Positions 1 through 7,785 of a DNA stretch of 64,000 bases are shown here, one piece after another. A program made the translations under genes and the position numbers. The notes under the pieces were generated by a model. It had not been told where the DNA came from. It did no database searches and saw only the letters and a program-made list of their open reading frames with translations. The stretch comes from CAZOVB01 sp046541415. Its GTDB lineage: Bacteria; Planctomycetota; Phycisphaerae; SM23-33. The DNA is taken from the NCBI GenBank assembly GCA_046541415.1, contig JBKHDI010000004.1:45100-109099 (forward strand), given 5' to 3'. Position 1 is the stretch's first letter; each line of letters begins with the position of its first letter.

Positions 1-384
1 ACCGGCGAGAAAATCACGGAGAACCAGGTGGTCCGTGCATTCGCCGCCGCAACGGGGGACAACCAGCCCGGCAGCGAGCTGTTTTGCCTGCAAGGCCGCT
101 TCTCGGACCGGCCTAACTATATACTGACAGTAGAGGACCGCAGCGAACCCGAGGCCCGGGCGATTGCCGATAAGCTCGATACGCAGTTGGCGAAGCTGAA
201 CATCGAGTACGCCTCGAAACGTTCCAGCGGCCGGCTGGGGCCGATCGAAGTCGAGATCGCCCCGGCAGGGTTCTTCGCCGCCCAGGAGCGCCGGCAGATC
301 CAGCGCCGCCGCGGACGAAGCGAACAGTACAAGCACCAGTACCTTATCTGTCAGATACGGCAGCAGGCCGGAACACGACCATGA
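1..384 (+). CDS. GH3-family acyl-adenylating protein, C-terminal part
   Basis: The window opens inside this gene: the frame is open from base 1 and only the last 127 codons are present. The visible tail matches the C-terminal domain of the GH3 (auxin-responsive) family, with a conserved SSGRLGP block followed about 40 residues later by QYKHQYL. GH3 proteins are adenylate-forming enzymes that activate a carboxylic acid and join it to an amine; the substrates of bacterial members are mostly unknown, so none is proposed here. The stop overlaps the ATG of the next gene (ATGA), which suggests translational coupling. The family call rests on this C-terminal block only. Confidence 0.7.
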   Translation, partial: TGEKITENQVVRAFAAATGDNQPGSELFCLQGRFSDRPNYILTVEDRSEPEARAIADKLDTQLAKLNIEYASKRSSGRLGPIEVEIAPAGFFAAQERRQIQRRRGRSEQYKHQYLICQIRQQAGTRP

Positions 385-1094
385 AAACAGCGATATTCAC
401 CATACCCCTGATTGCGATGGCCCTGGTGCTGTCGTACCTCTCGCTGCTCTGGAGGCCCTGGTCGCTGCTGTTTCTCTGGCCGGCGGTCGTGCTGGTGATC
501 GTTTCGGCCGCCTACGGGTTCCGGTGGCACGGTGTGTTCGGCAAGCGACTCGACGGGCGCCTGCCCCTGCTGCGCGTGCTGCTGCTGCTGCCGTACCTGG
601 CCCCGGCCTGGCTGACCTGGCGAATCCGCAAATGGGTCTGGCAGGAGAAGGCATGGACGAAGATCGACGAGGACCTCTATCTCGGGCGGCGACTGTCCAA
701 CCGCGAAATGCCCGACAAGGTCGACCTGGTGGTGGACCTGACGGCAGAGTTTCGCGAGAGGCCCAACGTCCGGGTCGAGCGCCAGTACCTTTGTCTTCCG
801 ACGCTGGATGGCACGGCCCCGGAGACCGAGGCATTCATCGACTTGGTCAAGGAGGTGTCCGACTTCGCCGGGCGGGCCTATGTTCACTGCGCCGTCGGGT
901 ACGGACGGTCGGCCACGGTGGTCGCCGGTGTGATGCTCCGGCGGGGCCTGGTCCAAACCCCGGGCCAGGCGGTTCACCGGCTCCAGACGCTTCGGCCGGG
1001 CGTGGCGATCGGCAGGGGACAGTACCGGCTGCTGGAAAGAACGGTCGACAGGCTCCGGAACGGACGTGGCGATGGGCCCGGGCAGTCGATGTGA
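381..1094 (+). CDS. Membrane-anchored dual-specificity-type phosphatase
   Basis: This 237-residue protein starts with two or three hydrophobic segments (about residues 5-45 and 60-80), then has a cytoplasmic-looking phosphatase domain. The P-loop HCAVGYGRS, with Cys170 and the Arg six residues on, fits the HCX5R signature of cysteine-dependent phosphatases of the DSP/PTP group. A general-acid candidate lies upstream in the LPTLDGTAPE stretch. The substrate cannot be read from sequence; phosphoprotein, phosphoinositide-like or lipid-linked phosphates are all possible. It overlaps the upstream GH3-family gene by four bases (ATGA) and the downstream HNH gene by about 29, so the three are probably cotranscribed. 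Confidence 0.8.
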   Translation: MKTAIFTIPLIAMALVLSYLSLLWRPWSLLFLWPAVVLVIVSAAYGFRWHGVFGKRLDGRLPLLRVLLLLPYLAPAWLTWRIRKWVWQEKAWTKIDEDLYLGRRLSNREMPDKVDLVVDLTAEFRERPNVRVERQYLCLPTLDGTAPETEAFIDLVKEVSDFAGRAYVHCAVGYGRSATVVAGVMLRRGLVQTPGQAVHRLQTLRPGVAIGRGQYRLLERTVDRLRNGRGDGPGQSM

Positions 1095-1434
1095 ACTCTG
1101 CGGCAGGAAGGTCCGGGCCCTGGAAAGACACCACCTGATCCCCCGGACCCGCCACGCCAACAAGAAGAACAAGAAGATGTTCGACCGCCAGGAGGTCCAC
1201 GAGCGGATCGCCATGTTCTGCAACCCCTGCCACAAGACCGTCCACGCCACGCTGAGCGAGAAGGAACTCGAACAGGGGTACAACGATGTCGAATCGCTGC
1301 GCCAGCACCCGGATATCGCGCGTTTTGTCAAGTGGGTTCGCAAACAGCCTTCCGGGACGAACATCCGCGTCCGGACCAGCCAGGGCAAGCGGGACCGCAC
1401 GCCCCCGCGCGATCGCCGAGGACGCAGACGATAG
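1066..1434 (+). CDS. HNH-type zinc-binding nuclease domain protein
   Basis: A 122-residue basic protein. It has a CELC pair at residues 9-12, an ERHHLIPRT block at 20-28 and a CNPCHKTVH block at 52-60. That is the arrangement of small HNH endonuclease domains in which two Cys pairs hold a structural zinc and the HH pair forms the catalytic ββα-metal site. The C-terminal 25 residues are strongly basic (ending RRGRRR), which would suit nucleic-acid binding. Translation can start at GTG 1066 or ATG 1072; both lie inside the phosphatase gene. It sits just upstream of an RtcB-type RNA ligase, but a functional link is only a guess. Confidence 0.7.
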   Translation: MAMGPGSRCELCGRKVRALERHHLIPRTRHANKKNKKMFDRQEVHERIAMFCNPCHKTVHATLSEKELEQGYNDVESLRQHPDIARFVKWVRKQPSGTNIRVRTSQGKRDRTPPRDRRGRRR

Positions 1435-1456
1435 AACACACCGAGAGAGACCAGCG

Positions 1457-2854
1457 ATGAAAAAACGCGAATTGCGAAACCTTGGCCTGTCCGATCCGGA
1501 CCAGTTCCAGGCGGCCTTCGATGCGATCTCCACCGCCAGCCGGGCCGGAATCGACAAGCAATCCATCCGCCGGCAGCTCCAGCAGGTCGCCGCCGAACCG
1601 GAGGAACACCTGGACGATCCGTTCTTCGCGCCGCTGGCTGCGAGGCTGATCGAAAACCCCGTCGCCCCGGACCAGACGCATACCCCGCGATCCGAGCCGG
1701 CCCGCTGGACCCGCTTCGGGCGCGACCTCGATGCCAACAGCGTCGAGCAGATGGCCAACGCCTGCAAGCTCCCGGTGGCCGTGGCCGGGGCGCTGATGCC
1801 CGACGCCCACCTCGGCTACGGCCTGCCGATCGGCGGGGTGCTGGCCTGCGACAATGCGGTCATCCCGTACGCCGTCGGGGTCGACATCGCCTGCCGGATG
1901 AAGATGACAGTCCTGGACCTGCCCACCACCGCTTTGGACGGCCAGACCGACCGCCTGGCCCGCGCGATCGAGCGCGAAACCGCCTTCGGCGTGGGGGCGG
2001 AGTTCAAGAAGCCCCGCAGCCACCCGGTGATGGACGAGGACTGGAGCTTCTCGCCGGTTACCGAGCGGATGAAGCACAAGGCCCGGTCGCAACTGGGCAG
2101 CAGCGGCAGCGGGAATCACTTCGTCGAGTTCGGCCTGCTCAGCGTCGACGATGCGTCGGTGGGCCTGGCCAGGGGCGAGTACCTGGCCCTGCTCTCGCAC
2201 AGCGGCTCGCGCGGGCCGGGCAACGAGGTGGCCAAGCACTACTCCAAGCTCGCCTCGCAGCAGCGGTCCGAGATGCCCAAGGAACTCAGCCACCTGGCCT
2301 GGTTGGACATGGACAGCGATGCCGGGCGCGAGTACTGGCAGGCGATGCAGCTGATGGGACGTTTCGCCTCGGCCAACCACGAACTGATCCACCACCACAT
2401 CGCCAGGCACCTGGGCGCCGAGGTCCTGCTGGACATCGAGAACCATCACAACTTCGCCTGGATCGAGACCCACGACGGGCGCGACGTGGTGGTCCATCGC
2501 AAGGGCGCAACCCCGGCCGGGCGGGGGACGCTGGGGATCATCCCCGGTTCGATGGCCTCGCCGGGCTTCGTGGTCCGCGGCAAGGGCAACGCCGCCTCGC
2601 TGCAGTCGGCCTCGCATGGGGCAGGGCGGGTGATGAGCCGCAGGCAAGCCAGGAAGAACTGCACCTGGTCTGCCGCCCGAAAGCTGCTGGCCGAGCGGAA
2701 CGTCGAGCTGCTTTCGGCTGGTCTGGACGAGGTGCCGATGGTCTACAAGGACATCCACGAAGTCATGGCCGCCCAGAAAGACCTGGTCCAGGTCCTGGCC
2801 CGTTTCGACCCGCGGCTGGTCAAGATGGCTCCGGGGGGCCCGGCGGAGGATTAA
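1457..2854 (+). CDS. rtcB: RtcB-family RNA ligase
   Basis: RtcB joins RNA 2',3'-cyclic phosphate or 3'-phosphate ends to 5'-OH ends using GTP and Mn2+. The 465-residue product carries the family landmarks in order: DAHLGYG, GVDIAC with the metal-binding Cys, SGSGNHFVE, LSHSGSRG, and SASHGAGR whose His387 matches the guanylylated histidine. The GVDIACRM block differs from the common GYDINCG form, so this is a divergent subgroup. The reading frame is open further upstream, but ATG 1457 is preferred because of the purine-rich GAGAGACC just before it and because the family homology begins there. Its stop lies within the stop region of the convergent GH42 gene, so the two 3' ends overlap by four bases. 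Confidence 0.88.
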   Translation: MKKRELRNLGLSDPDQFQAAFDAISTASRAGIDKQSIRRQLQQVAAEPEEHLDDPFFAPLAARLIENPVAPDQTHTPRSEPARWTRFGRDLDANSVEQMANACKLPVAVAGALMPDAHLGYGLPIGGVLACDNAVIPYAVGVDIACRMKMTVLDLPTTALDGQTDRLARAIERETAFGVGAEFKKPRSHPVMDEDWSFSPVTERMKHKARSQLGSSGSGNHFVEFGLLSVDDASVGLARGEYLALLSHSGSRGPGNEVAKHYSKLASQQRSEMPKELSHLAWLDMDSDAGREYWQAMQLMGRFASANHELIHHHIARHLGAEVLLDIENHHNFAWIETHDGRDVVVHRKGATPAGRGTLGIIPGSMASPGFVVRGKGNAASLQSASHGAGRVMSRRQARKNCTWSAARKLLAERNVELLSAGLDEVPMVYKDIHEVMAAQKDLVQVLARFDPRLVKMAPGGPAED

Positions 2855-4950
2855 CCGGCCGCGCTGTGCCCTGTCTTGCAGGCGGCGATGATCCAGTCGA
2901 ACCGCTGCAGATGGACCACCTCGTCCTCGCGGGCCGATGCGGCGTCCATGCCGTCGCCGCAGGCCAGAATCTCCGAGAGGCCTTCTACGCGCAGCTGCGT
3001 CGGCTCGCCGTGGTTGGCGCAGAAGACAAGGCGTCCGCCGTCGGGTTCATCGAGGTAGCGGAAGCTCAACTGGTCGCCGGGGGTCTCAAACGCGAGCGGC
3101 GGCTGGACGTCGGCCAGACCGGCCAGGTCGCCGGCCAGGCGGAGCATGCTCTGTCGCTCGGGGCGCAGCGGATTGTCGCTGGCCTGGGCAGCCAGTGTCA
3201 GCGACGGCGCGAAGCCCAGGAGGATCGCCTGGCCTCGACCGCAACGGTTGGCAGCGGCCATGACCTCGCCCTGGTCGTTATGGGCCAGCACGTCGGCGCC
3301 GTTGAGTCGCAGCGACTGGAAGACCCTGTGGGCGACCAGGCGGTGCGTGCGGCTGGCCACCCCGGCCGAGATGTGCATCTGCTCCTGCTGCCAGTAGAGG
3401 TCCTCGGCGGCGCCGAAGAGCTGGTTCAGCCCGGCCCCCGGCTGGTTGCGGTAGACCCAGCCGTTGGCGTCGACGTAAGCGCAGCGGGCCTCGCAGATGA
3501 CCGTTCCGCCGGATTCGGCGAAGGCCCGCAGGCGATCGGCGACGACGGCGTCCATCTGGAAGCAGAGGGGCAGATAGAGCAGGCGGTAGTCGGAGAGGTC
3601 TTCCTCGACCAGCCAGCTGGCGTTGAAGTACTGGATGGGGATTCCCAGGCGGCCGAACAGCTGGCTGGTCCCGGTGATCGCGTCGGTCTGCAGCAGGCGG
3701 TAGCCGGCGTCGCGGGACAGCAGCAGCGAGTCTTCCGGGTAGAACACCGCCACCCGGGGTTGGGTGGGCGTCGCGGGGCGGAGCCGGTCTGCCAGCTGCT
3801 GCGAGACGCTGGAGATCTTGCGGATTCCGGCTGCGTAGGGCAGCTCCGACCCGTCGGGCCGCAGGGCCGACTGCGAGCCGGTGAACTTGTGCGGCTGTTC
3901 GTGGCGGGGGGGTTTGTGGCGGAAGTAGAGGATCGCATCGCTTCCCGCGGCGAGCATTTCGGCCAGGCAGGCCTGGACCTGCCTGCGGTCCGGTCGGTTG
4001 CGGTTGTACGTGCCGTACTGCCCCACGCCGGTCTCGCTGATCCAGAGGGGCTTGGCCAGGGTCCGCGCGATGGAGGCAGCCACGTCGAGATGCACCGTGG
4101 TGTCGTCCTGGGGACAGCTGCCCATGGTTGGGTAGATATCCTGGGCGACCAGGTCTCCCAGGGCGGCGACGTCCCAGTGGGAGTACTGACACTGGGCGGG
4201 CAGGGAGTGGTTGTTGTGGAAGACCGGCAGGGCGGAGTGTCGCCGCAGGATTCCCACGCCCCATTCGACCAGCTCAGCCAGCGACCAGGCCATGAATCGT
4301 CGGGTCGCCAGGGCCAGCGGCGCCAGGCCCTCGGTCGGCGGGCCGAAGCGGCTGCGATAGGGGAATACATGCCCCCATCCGGCGTAGGAGGTCGACCAGA
4401 GGGCGTTGAGCTGGTCGAGGTCGGACTCGAACTGCTCCTGGAGCCACTGGCGGAATCGCAGGTGGGTCACTGGCGAGTCGGGCAGGTCCACGCCGTAGCG
4501 GATTTCGTTGCCGAACTGCCAGGCCAGCAGTCCCTCGGTGTTGGCGTAGTGGGAGGCCTGGGCCTCGATAAACGCCTCCATGTGTCGGCGGAAGCGTGGG
4601 TCATCGTGGTTGGCGGCGTGGATGCGGCGGGAGGCGATTTGCCCGGAAACATCAATCGTCCGAAGATCCGGTAATTCTTCGAACATCCAGAAAGGCGGAT
4701 TGTTGATCCCGATGCCCATGACCACCGAGAGCCCGGCCTGGATGGCCTTGTCGACGTAGTCGTCCAGCAGGTCGAAATCGTAGCGTCCGGGCTGTGGTTC
4801 CAGGACCTCCCAGCCGGGCCAGACCTCGGCGACGCGGACGGCGTTGAGGCCCATCTCCTTCATTTTCTTGAAGTTAGCCGACAGCTCTGCCGGAGGATTG
4901 GCGTAGTGGTAGTACGTCGTTCCGTGAACAAACGGACTGGAAGCAGCCAT
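2851..4950 (-). CDS. GH42 family beta-galactosidase
   Basis: Predicted to hydrolyse terminal beta-galactosides. The 699-residue protein has an N-terminal TIM-barrel catalytic domain (to about residue 390), a Rossmann-like trimerisation domain (about 400-620) and a short C-terminal beta domain, as in GH42. The acid/base glutamate is Glu149 in WQFGNEIRYG and the nucleophile is Glu306 in WISETG. No signal peptide is present, so it should act in the cytoplasm on imported oligosaccharides. The frame is open upstream, but ATG 4950 is chosen because GCGGGAGACC precedes it and conserved sequence starts there. It converges with rtcB and shares no operon partner. Confidence 0.88.
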   Translation of the reverse strand: MAASSPFVHGTTYYHYANPPAELSANFKKMKEMGLNAVRVAEVWPGWEVLEPQPGRYDFDLLDDYVDKAIQAGLSVVMGIGINNPPFWMFEELPDLRTIDVSGQIASRRIHAANHDDPRFRRHMEAFIEAQASHYANTEGLLAWQFGNEIRYGVDLPDSPVTHLRFRQWLQEQFESDLDQLNALWSTSYAGWGHVFPYRSRFGPPTEGLAPLALATRRFMAWSLAELVEWGVGILRRHSALPVFHNNHSLPAQCQYSHWDVAALGDLVAQDIYPTMGSCPQDDTTVHLDVAASIARTLAKPLWISETGVGQYGTYNRNRPDRRQVQACLAEMLAAGSDAILYFRHKPPRHEQPHKFTGSQSALRPDGSELPYAAGIRKISSVSQQLADRLRPATPTQPRVAVFYPEDSLLLSRDAGYRLLQTDAITGTSQLFGRLGIPIQYFNASWLVEEDLSDYRLLYLPLCFQMDAVVADRLRAFAESGGTVICEARCAYVDANGWVYRNQPGAGLNQLFGAAEDLYWQQEQMHISAGVASRTHRLVAHRVFQSLRLNGADVLAHNDQGEVMAAANRCGRGQAILLGFAPSLTLAAQASDNPLRPERQSMLRLAGDLAGLADVQPPLAFETPGDQLSFRYLDEPDGGRLVFCANHGEPTQLRVEGLSEILACGDGMDAASAREDEVVHLQRFDWIIAACKTGHSAAG

Positions 4951-5120
4951 TTCGGTCTCCCGCAGAAGCTTGTGACGCCGAGGGGTATATCTGATTGCGA
5001 ATCCAATGTAACTGACCCCCGCGGGGCTGGCAAGAGTGCGCTGGGCGGGCAGAAGGGTGATTTCCCCTGCGAATCCGAGCAGAAAAGTTGGGATACCGTA
5101 GATATTTATCCAGATTGGGC

Positions 5121-5148
5121 TTGATAAAACGCCAAAAGCCCGTAAGCT
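5121..5148 (+). promoter_or_regulatory. Possible promoter for the structured RNA
   Basis: TTGATA at 5121-5126 and TAAGCT at 5143-5148 are separated by 16 bases and point into the hairpin-rich region that follows. The -10 match is weak (four of six). It is listed because it would start transcription about four bases before the first helix. Confidence 0.3.
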
Positions 5149-5154
5149 ATGATT

Positions 5155-5318
5155 GTCTGGCAGGGACATGCTTCCTTATTGCCTGCCTGGCGTGTGCAAT
5201 CTTTCTGCTGCACCCGTTACGAGAACGGCAGGTCTCCCTCCACCTGCCCAATCAGGGCTGCAGCACCGCAGGGCAGCGGTGTGGTCTCCCTCCACCATAC
5301 CGTTGTCCTCTTTTTTTT
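5155..5318 (+). ncRNA. Candidate small RNA with repeated CU-rich hairpin loops
   Basis: The 434-base gap between the GH42 gene and folK holds no convincing reading frame but a dense chain of helices. These are GGCAGG 5159-5164 with CCTGCC 5182-5187; GTGCA 5194-5198 with TGCAC 5209-5213; CCGTT 5214-5218 with AACGG 5224-5228; GGCAGGT 5227-5233 with ACCTGCC 5242-5248; CACCGC 5264-5269 with GCGGTG 5276-5281; and GGTGTGGT 5278-5285 with ACCATACC 5294-5301. The fourth and sixth hairpins carry the identical loop CTCCCTCC. The sixth helix has a G-U pair that works only in plus-strand RNA. Eight Ts follow at 5311-5318. The loops resemble anti-Shine-Dalgarno sequences. No known family was recognised. 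Confidence 0.45.
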
Positions 5319-5350
5319 GCGCCGCCCGGGCCGCACCGCCTCCGAGGTGG

Positions 5351-5378
5351 TTGATGTTTGGGGCAAATCCGCTAGGCT
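5351..5378 (+). promoter_or_regulatory. Predicted folK promoter, near-leaderless
   Basis: TTGATG at 5351-5356 and TAGGCT at 5373-5378 are 16 bases apart. The expected start of transcription falls at about 5385, the A of the folK ATG, so the message may have no leader. A short GGGG lies just before the ATG. Confidence 0.4.
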
Positions 5379-5384
5379 CTGGGG

Positions 5385-5873
5385 ATGGACCCACGCGTGT
5401 TTGTAGCTTTGGGCAGCAATCTGGGCGACCGACGTCGAACTCTCGGCCGGGCCCTGGAAAGCATGGCCGGGCAGGGGATCGAGTTGGTCGCCTGCTCCGA
5501 CTTCATCCAGACCGAACCGGTCGGAGGCCCCCCCGGGCAGGGGCCGTACCTCAACGCCGTGGCCGAAATCCGAACCGACCTGCCGCCGGAGGAGCTGCTG
5601 GAGCGGCTGGGGCAGATCGAGTCCGACTGCGGCCGCGACCGCGCGACGTCGCAGCGATGGGGGCCCCGGACCTGCGACCTGGATATTCTTCTGTATGGCG
5701 ACCGCATCGTCGAAACACCCGACCTGCAGATCCCGCACCCGCGCATGCGCCAACGGCGTTTCGTGCTCCAGCCGCTCTGCCAGGTCGCCCCGGACGTCGT
5801 CGACCCGCAGACAGGCCGAACCGCCGCGCAGCTGCTGGAAGACCTGGACGCCCCCGAGGCCAGTGGCTCGTGA
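5385..5873 (+). CDS. folK: HPPK, folate biosynthesis pyrophosphokinase
   Basis: 6-hydroxymethyl-7,8-dihydropterin pyrophosphokinase transfers pyrophosphate from ATP to the pterin in the step before dihydropteroate synthase. The 162-residue length is normal. Diagnostic blocks are ALGSNLGDR at residues 8-16, the RWGPRTCDLDILLYG stretch with the two magnesium-binding aspartates, and PHPRMRQRRFVLQPL. It leads a tight plus-strand group with a deoxynucleoside kinase, panC, panD and lgt; its stop overlaps the GTG start of the kinase gene. Confidence 0.92.
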   Translation: MDPRVFVALGSNLGDRRRTLGRALESMAGQGIELVACSDFIQTEPVGGPPGQGPYLNAVAEIRTDLPPEELLERLGQIESDCGRDRATSQRWGPRTCDLDILLYGDRIVETPDLQIPHPRMRQRRFVLQPLCQVAPDVVDPQTGRTAAQLLEDLDAPEASGS

Positions 5874-6475
5874 GTTCGCGTCTGGTGACCATCGTCGGTG
5901 CCCCGGCCTCGGGGAAGACCACCTTGGCCGGCCAATTGGCCCATCTGTTGGGTGCAGGGCGGATCGCCGAGGACTTCCTGTCCAATCCCTTCCTGGACGA
6001 GGCCTATCTTGGCCGAGGCGCAGCCGACCTGCCCTGCCAGATCGATTTCCTGATCTCCCGGGCCAGGCAGCTGGCGCGTTCGATCTTTCCGGCCGAGGGG
6101 ATCTGGGTGGCAGACTACGACTTCTGCATGGACGCCGTCTACGCCCGCACGCGTCTGACCGGGCAAGACTGGCAGACGTATCAGCAGGTCCACGCGAGGA
6201 TCGCACCGCTGATCCGACCCGCAGACGTCCTGATCCACCTGCAGGTGCCCGTCGACGCCCTGGTCCAGCGCATCGGCCTGCGAGGCCGGGACCACGAACG
6301 GGCCATCGGCCCGGAATTCCTGACCAGCCTGACCCGGGCCTACGACAACATGGACCTGGCCTCCCTGGCCGGGGCCGTCCTGACCGTCGACGCCCAGGCC
6401 TGCGACCTGCGCCGCACCGAACAGTGCTCCCCGATCGCCCGTAAGATCCAACAGCTCTGGAAAGACAACACATGA
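5870..6475 (+). CDS. Deoxynucleoside kinase
   Basis: A 201-residue P-loop kinase of the deoxynucleoside kinase family, which phosphorylates salvage deoxynucleosides with ATP. The Walker A loop is GAPASGKT at residues 10-17. EDFLSNPFLDEAY matches the family's E-x-NPFL-x-x-FY substrate block, and an RIGLRGRDHE lid-like segment follows. The frame stays open far upstream, but GTG 5870 is chosen because it overlaps the folK stop by four bases (GTGA) and homology starts there. The base specificity (adenine, guanine or thymine) cannot be assigned. A kinase of this family next to folK is a recurrent arrangement. Its stop overlaps the panC ATG. Confidence 0.8.
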   Translation: MSSRLVTIVGAPASGKTTLAGQLAHLLGAGRIAEDFLSNPFLDEAYLGRGAADLPCQIDFLISRARQLARSIFPAEGIWVADYDFCMDAVYARTRLTGQDWQTYQQVHARIAPLIRPADVLIHLQVPVDALVQRIGLRGRDHERAIGPEFLTSLTRAYDNMDLASLAGAVLTVDAQACDLRRTEQCSPIARKIQQLWKDNT

Positions 6476-7335
6476 ACGTCTGCAAGACCATCCAGCAGAT
6501 CCGCAACGCCGCAGCCTCGGCCCGCCGGGAGGACAGCAGCGTCCTGCTCGTGCCCACCATGGGTGCTTTGCACGAGGGACACTTCAGCCTGATCCGCCAG
6601 GCCGTCGGGGACGGCGGCTTTGTCGTCGTCAGCATCTTCGTCAACCCCACCCAATTCGCCCCGGGCGAGGACCTGGCCAGCTACCCCAGGTGCGTCGAGC
6701 AGGATCTGGCCGCCTGCGAATCGCTCGCCGCTGACGCGGTCTTCCTGCCGCAAGTCGAGCAGATGTACCCCCAGCAGAGTCTGACGCAGGTCAGCGTGGC
6801 CGGGATGACCGAGACCCTCTGCGGGCGCAGCAGGCAAGGCCACTTCACCGGCGTCTGCACGGTGGTCGCCAAGCTGCTGAACATCGTCCAGCCGGACGTG
6901 GCGCTGTTCGGCCAGAAGGACTTCCAACAGGCTGCGGTCATCCGTCGGATGGTCGCGGATCTGAACTTTCCGGTGCAGATCCGCACGTGTCCGACCGTCC
7001 GGGAGCAGGACGGGCTGGCGATGTCCAGCCGCAACGCCTACCTCGGCCCGGTCCAGCGTCAACAGGCGCCGGTGCTGTACCGGGCGCTTCAGCAGGCCGG
7101 CGAGACGATCCGCCGCGAGCATCCGCCGGCGGCGCAGGTCGTCGAGCAGATCTGCCGGCAGATCGAGCAGGACGCCCCGGCCGGTCGGATCGATTACGTC
7201 GAGGCGGTCGACCCGGTCAGCCTTCTGCCCGTCGAGCAGACGACCGGGCCGGTTCTGCTGGCCCTGGCGGTTCACTTCGGCCGGGCCCGGCTGATCGATA
7301 ACCTCCTGGTGGACTCCGGACCGGCGAAACCATAG
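6472..7335 (+). CDS. panC: Pantothenate synthetase
   Basis: Joins pantoate and beta-alanine with ATP in the last step of pantothenate synthesis. The 287-residue protein shows PTMGALHEGH (HIGH-like nucleotide-binding motif), FVNPTQF, FGQKDFQQ and MSSRNAYL, all family signatures. It starts at an ATG that overlaps the kinase stop (ATGA). panD, which makes the beta-alanine substrate, follows 66 bases downstream. Confidence 0.95.
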   Translation: MNVCKTIQQIRNAAASARREDSSVLLVPTMGALHEGHFSLIRQAVGDGGFVVVSIFVNPTQFAPGEDLASYPRCVEQDLAACESLAADAVFLPQVEQMYPQQSLTQVSVAGMTETLCGRSRQGHFTGVCTVVAKLLNIVQPDVALFGQKDFQQAAVIRRMVADLNFPVQIRTCPTVREQDGLAMSSRNAYLGPVQRQQAPVLYRALQQAGETIRREHPPAAQVVEQICRQIEQDAPAGRIDYVEAVDPVSLLPVEQTTGPVLLALAVHFGRARLIDNLLVDSGPAKP

Positions 7336-7401
7336 AATAAAAGTTTGGCCCCAGTCTTTTGCAGTCCGCCGCGACGGCGGGAAAGGCAGTTTGCAGCGAC
7401 C

Positions 7402-7758
7402 ATGCAGATCAAGGTTTTACGCTCGAAGATACACCGGGCCCGCGTAACCGAGGCGCGGATCGACTACGTCGGCTCGATTACCATCGACCGGAAGCTGATG
7501 GACGCGGTCGGCATCGTGGCAGGCCAGTGCGTGCTGGTCTCGGATATGACCGACGGGGCCCGGTTCGAGACCTACGTGATGGAAGGCGAGGCCGGCAGCG
7601 GCGTGATCTGTATCAACGGCGCCGCGGCCCGGTTGGTCACGGAGGGCGACGAAGTGATTATCATGGCCTTTGCGTACCTGCCGGTCGAGAAGGCCGAGCA
7701 GCTCAAGGCCAAGGTCGCCCTGGTCGACACGGACAACAGACTCACGAGCCTGCTTTGA
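7402..7758 (+). CDS. panD: Aspartate 1-decarboxylase, pyruvoyl type
   Basis: Makes beta-alanine from aspartate. The 118-residue proenzyme should self-cleave between Gly24 and Ser25 in YVGSITID to create the N-terminal pyruvoyl group of the alpha chain. Lys9 and the conserved INGAAARL segment are also present. The frame is open upstream of ATG 7402, but the family N-terminus MQIKVLRSKIHRA sits exactly there. It directly follows panC, giving a two-gene pantothenate unit. Confidence 0.95.
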   Translation: MQIKVLRSKIHRARVTEARIDYVGSITIDRKLMDAVGIVAGQCVLVSDMTDGARFETYVMEGEAGSGVICINGAAARLVTEGDEVIIMAFAYLPVEKAEQLKAKVALVDTDNRLTSLL

Positions 7759-7785
7759 GGCAGCTCGGGGTGGAGGCCTAGCCGC

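Noticed and set aside
5159..5190. On the minus strand this reads AGGAAGCA after an AGG, recalling domain IV of signal recognition particle RNA.
   Set aside because: The short helix that must close the tetraloop (UCC with GGA) cannot form, and the flanking long helix of the RNA is absent. The plus-strand hairpin chain explains the region better.
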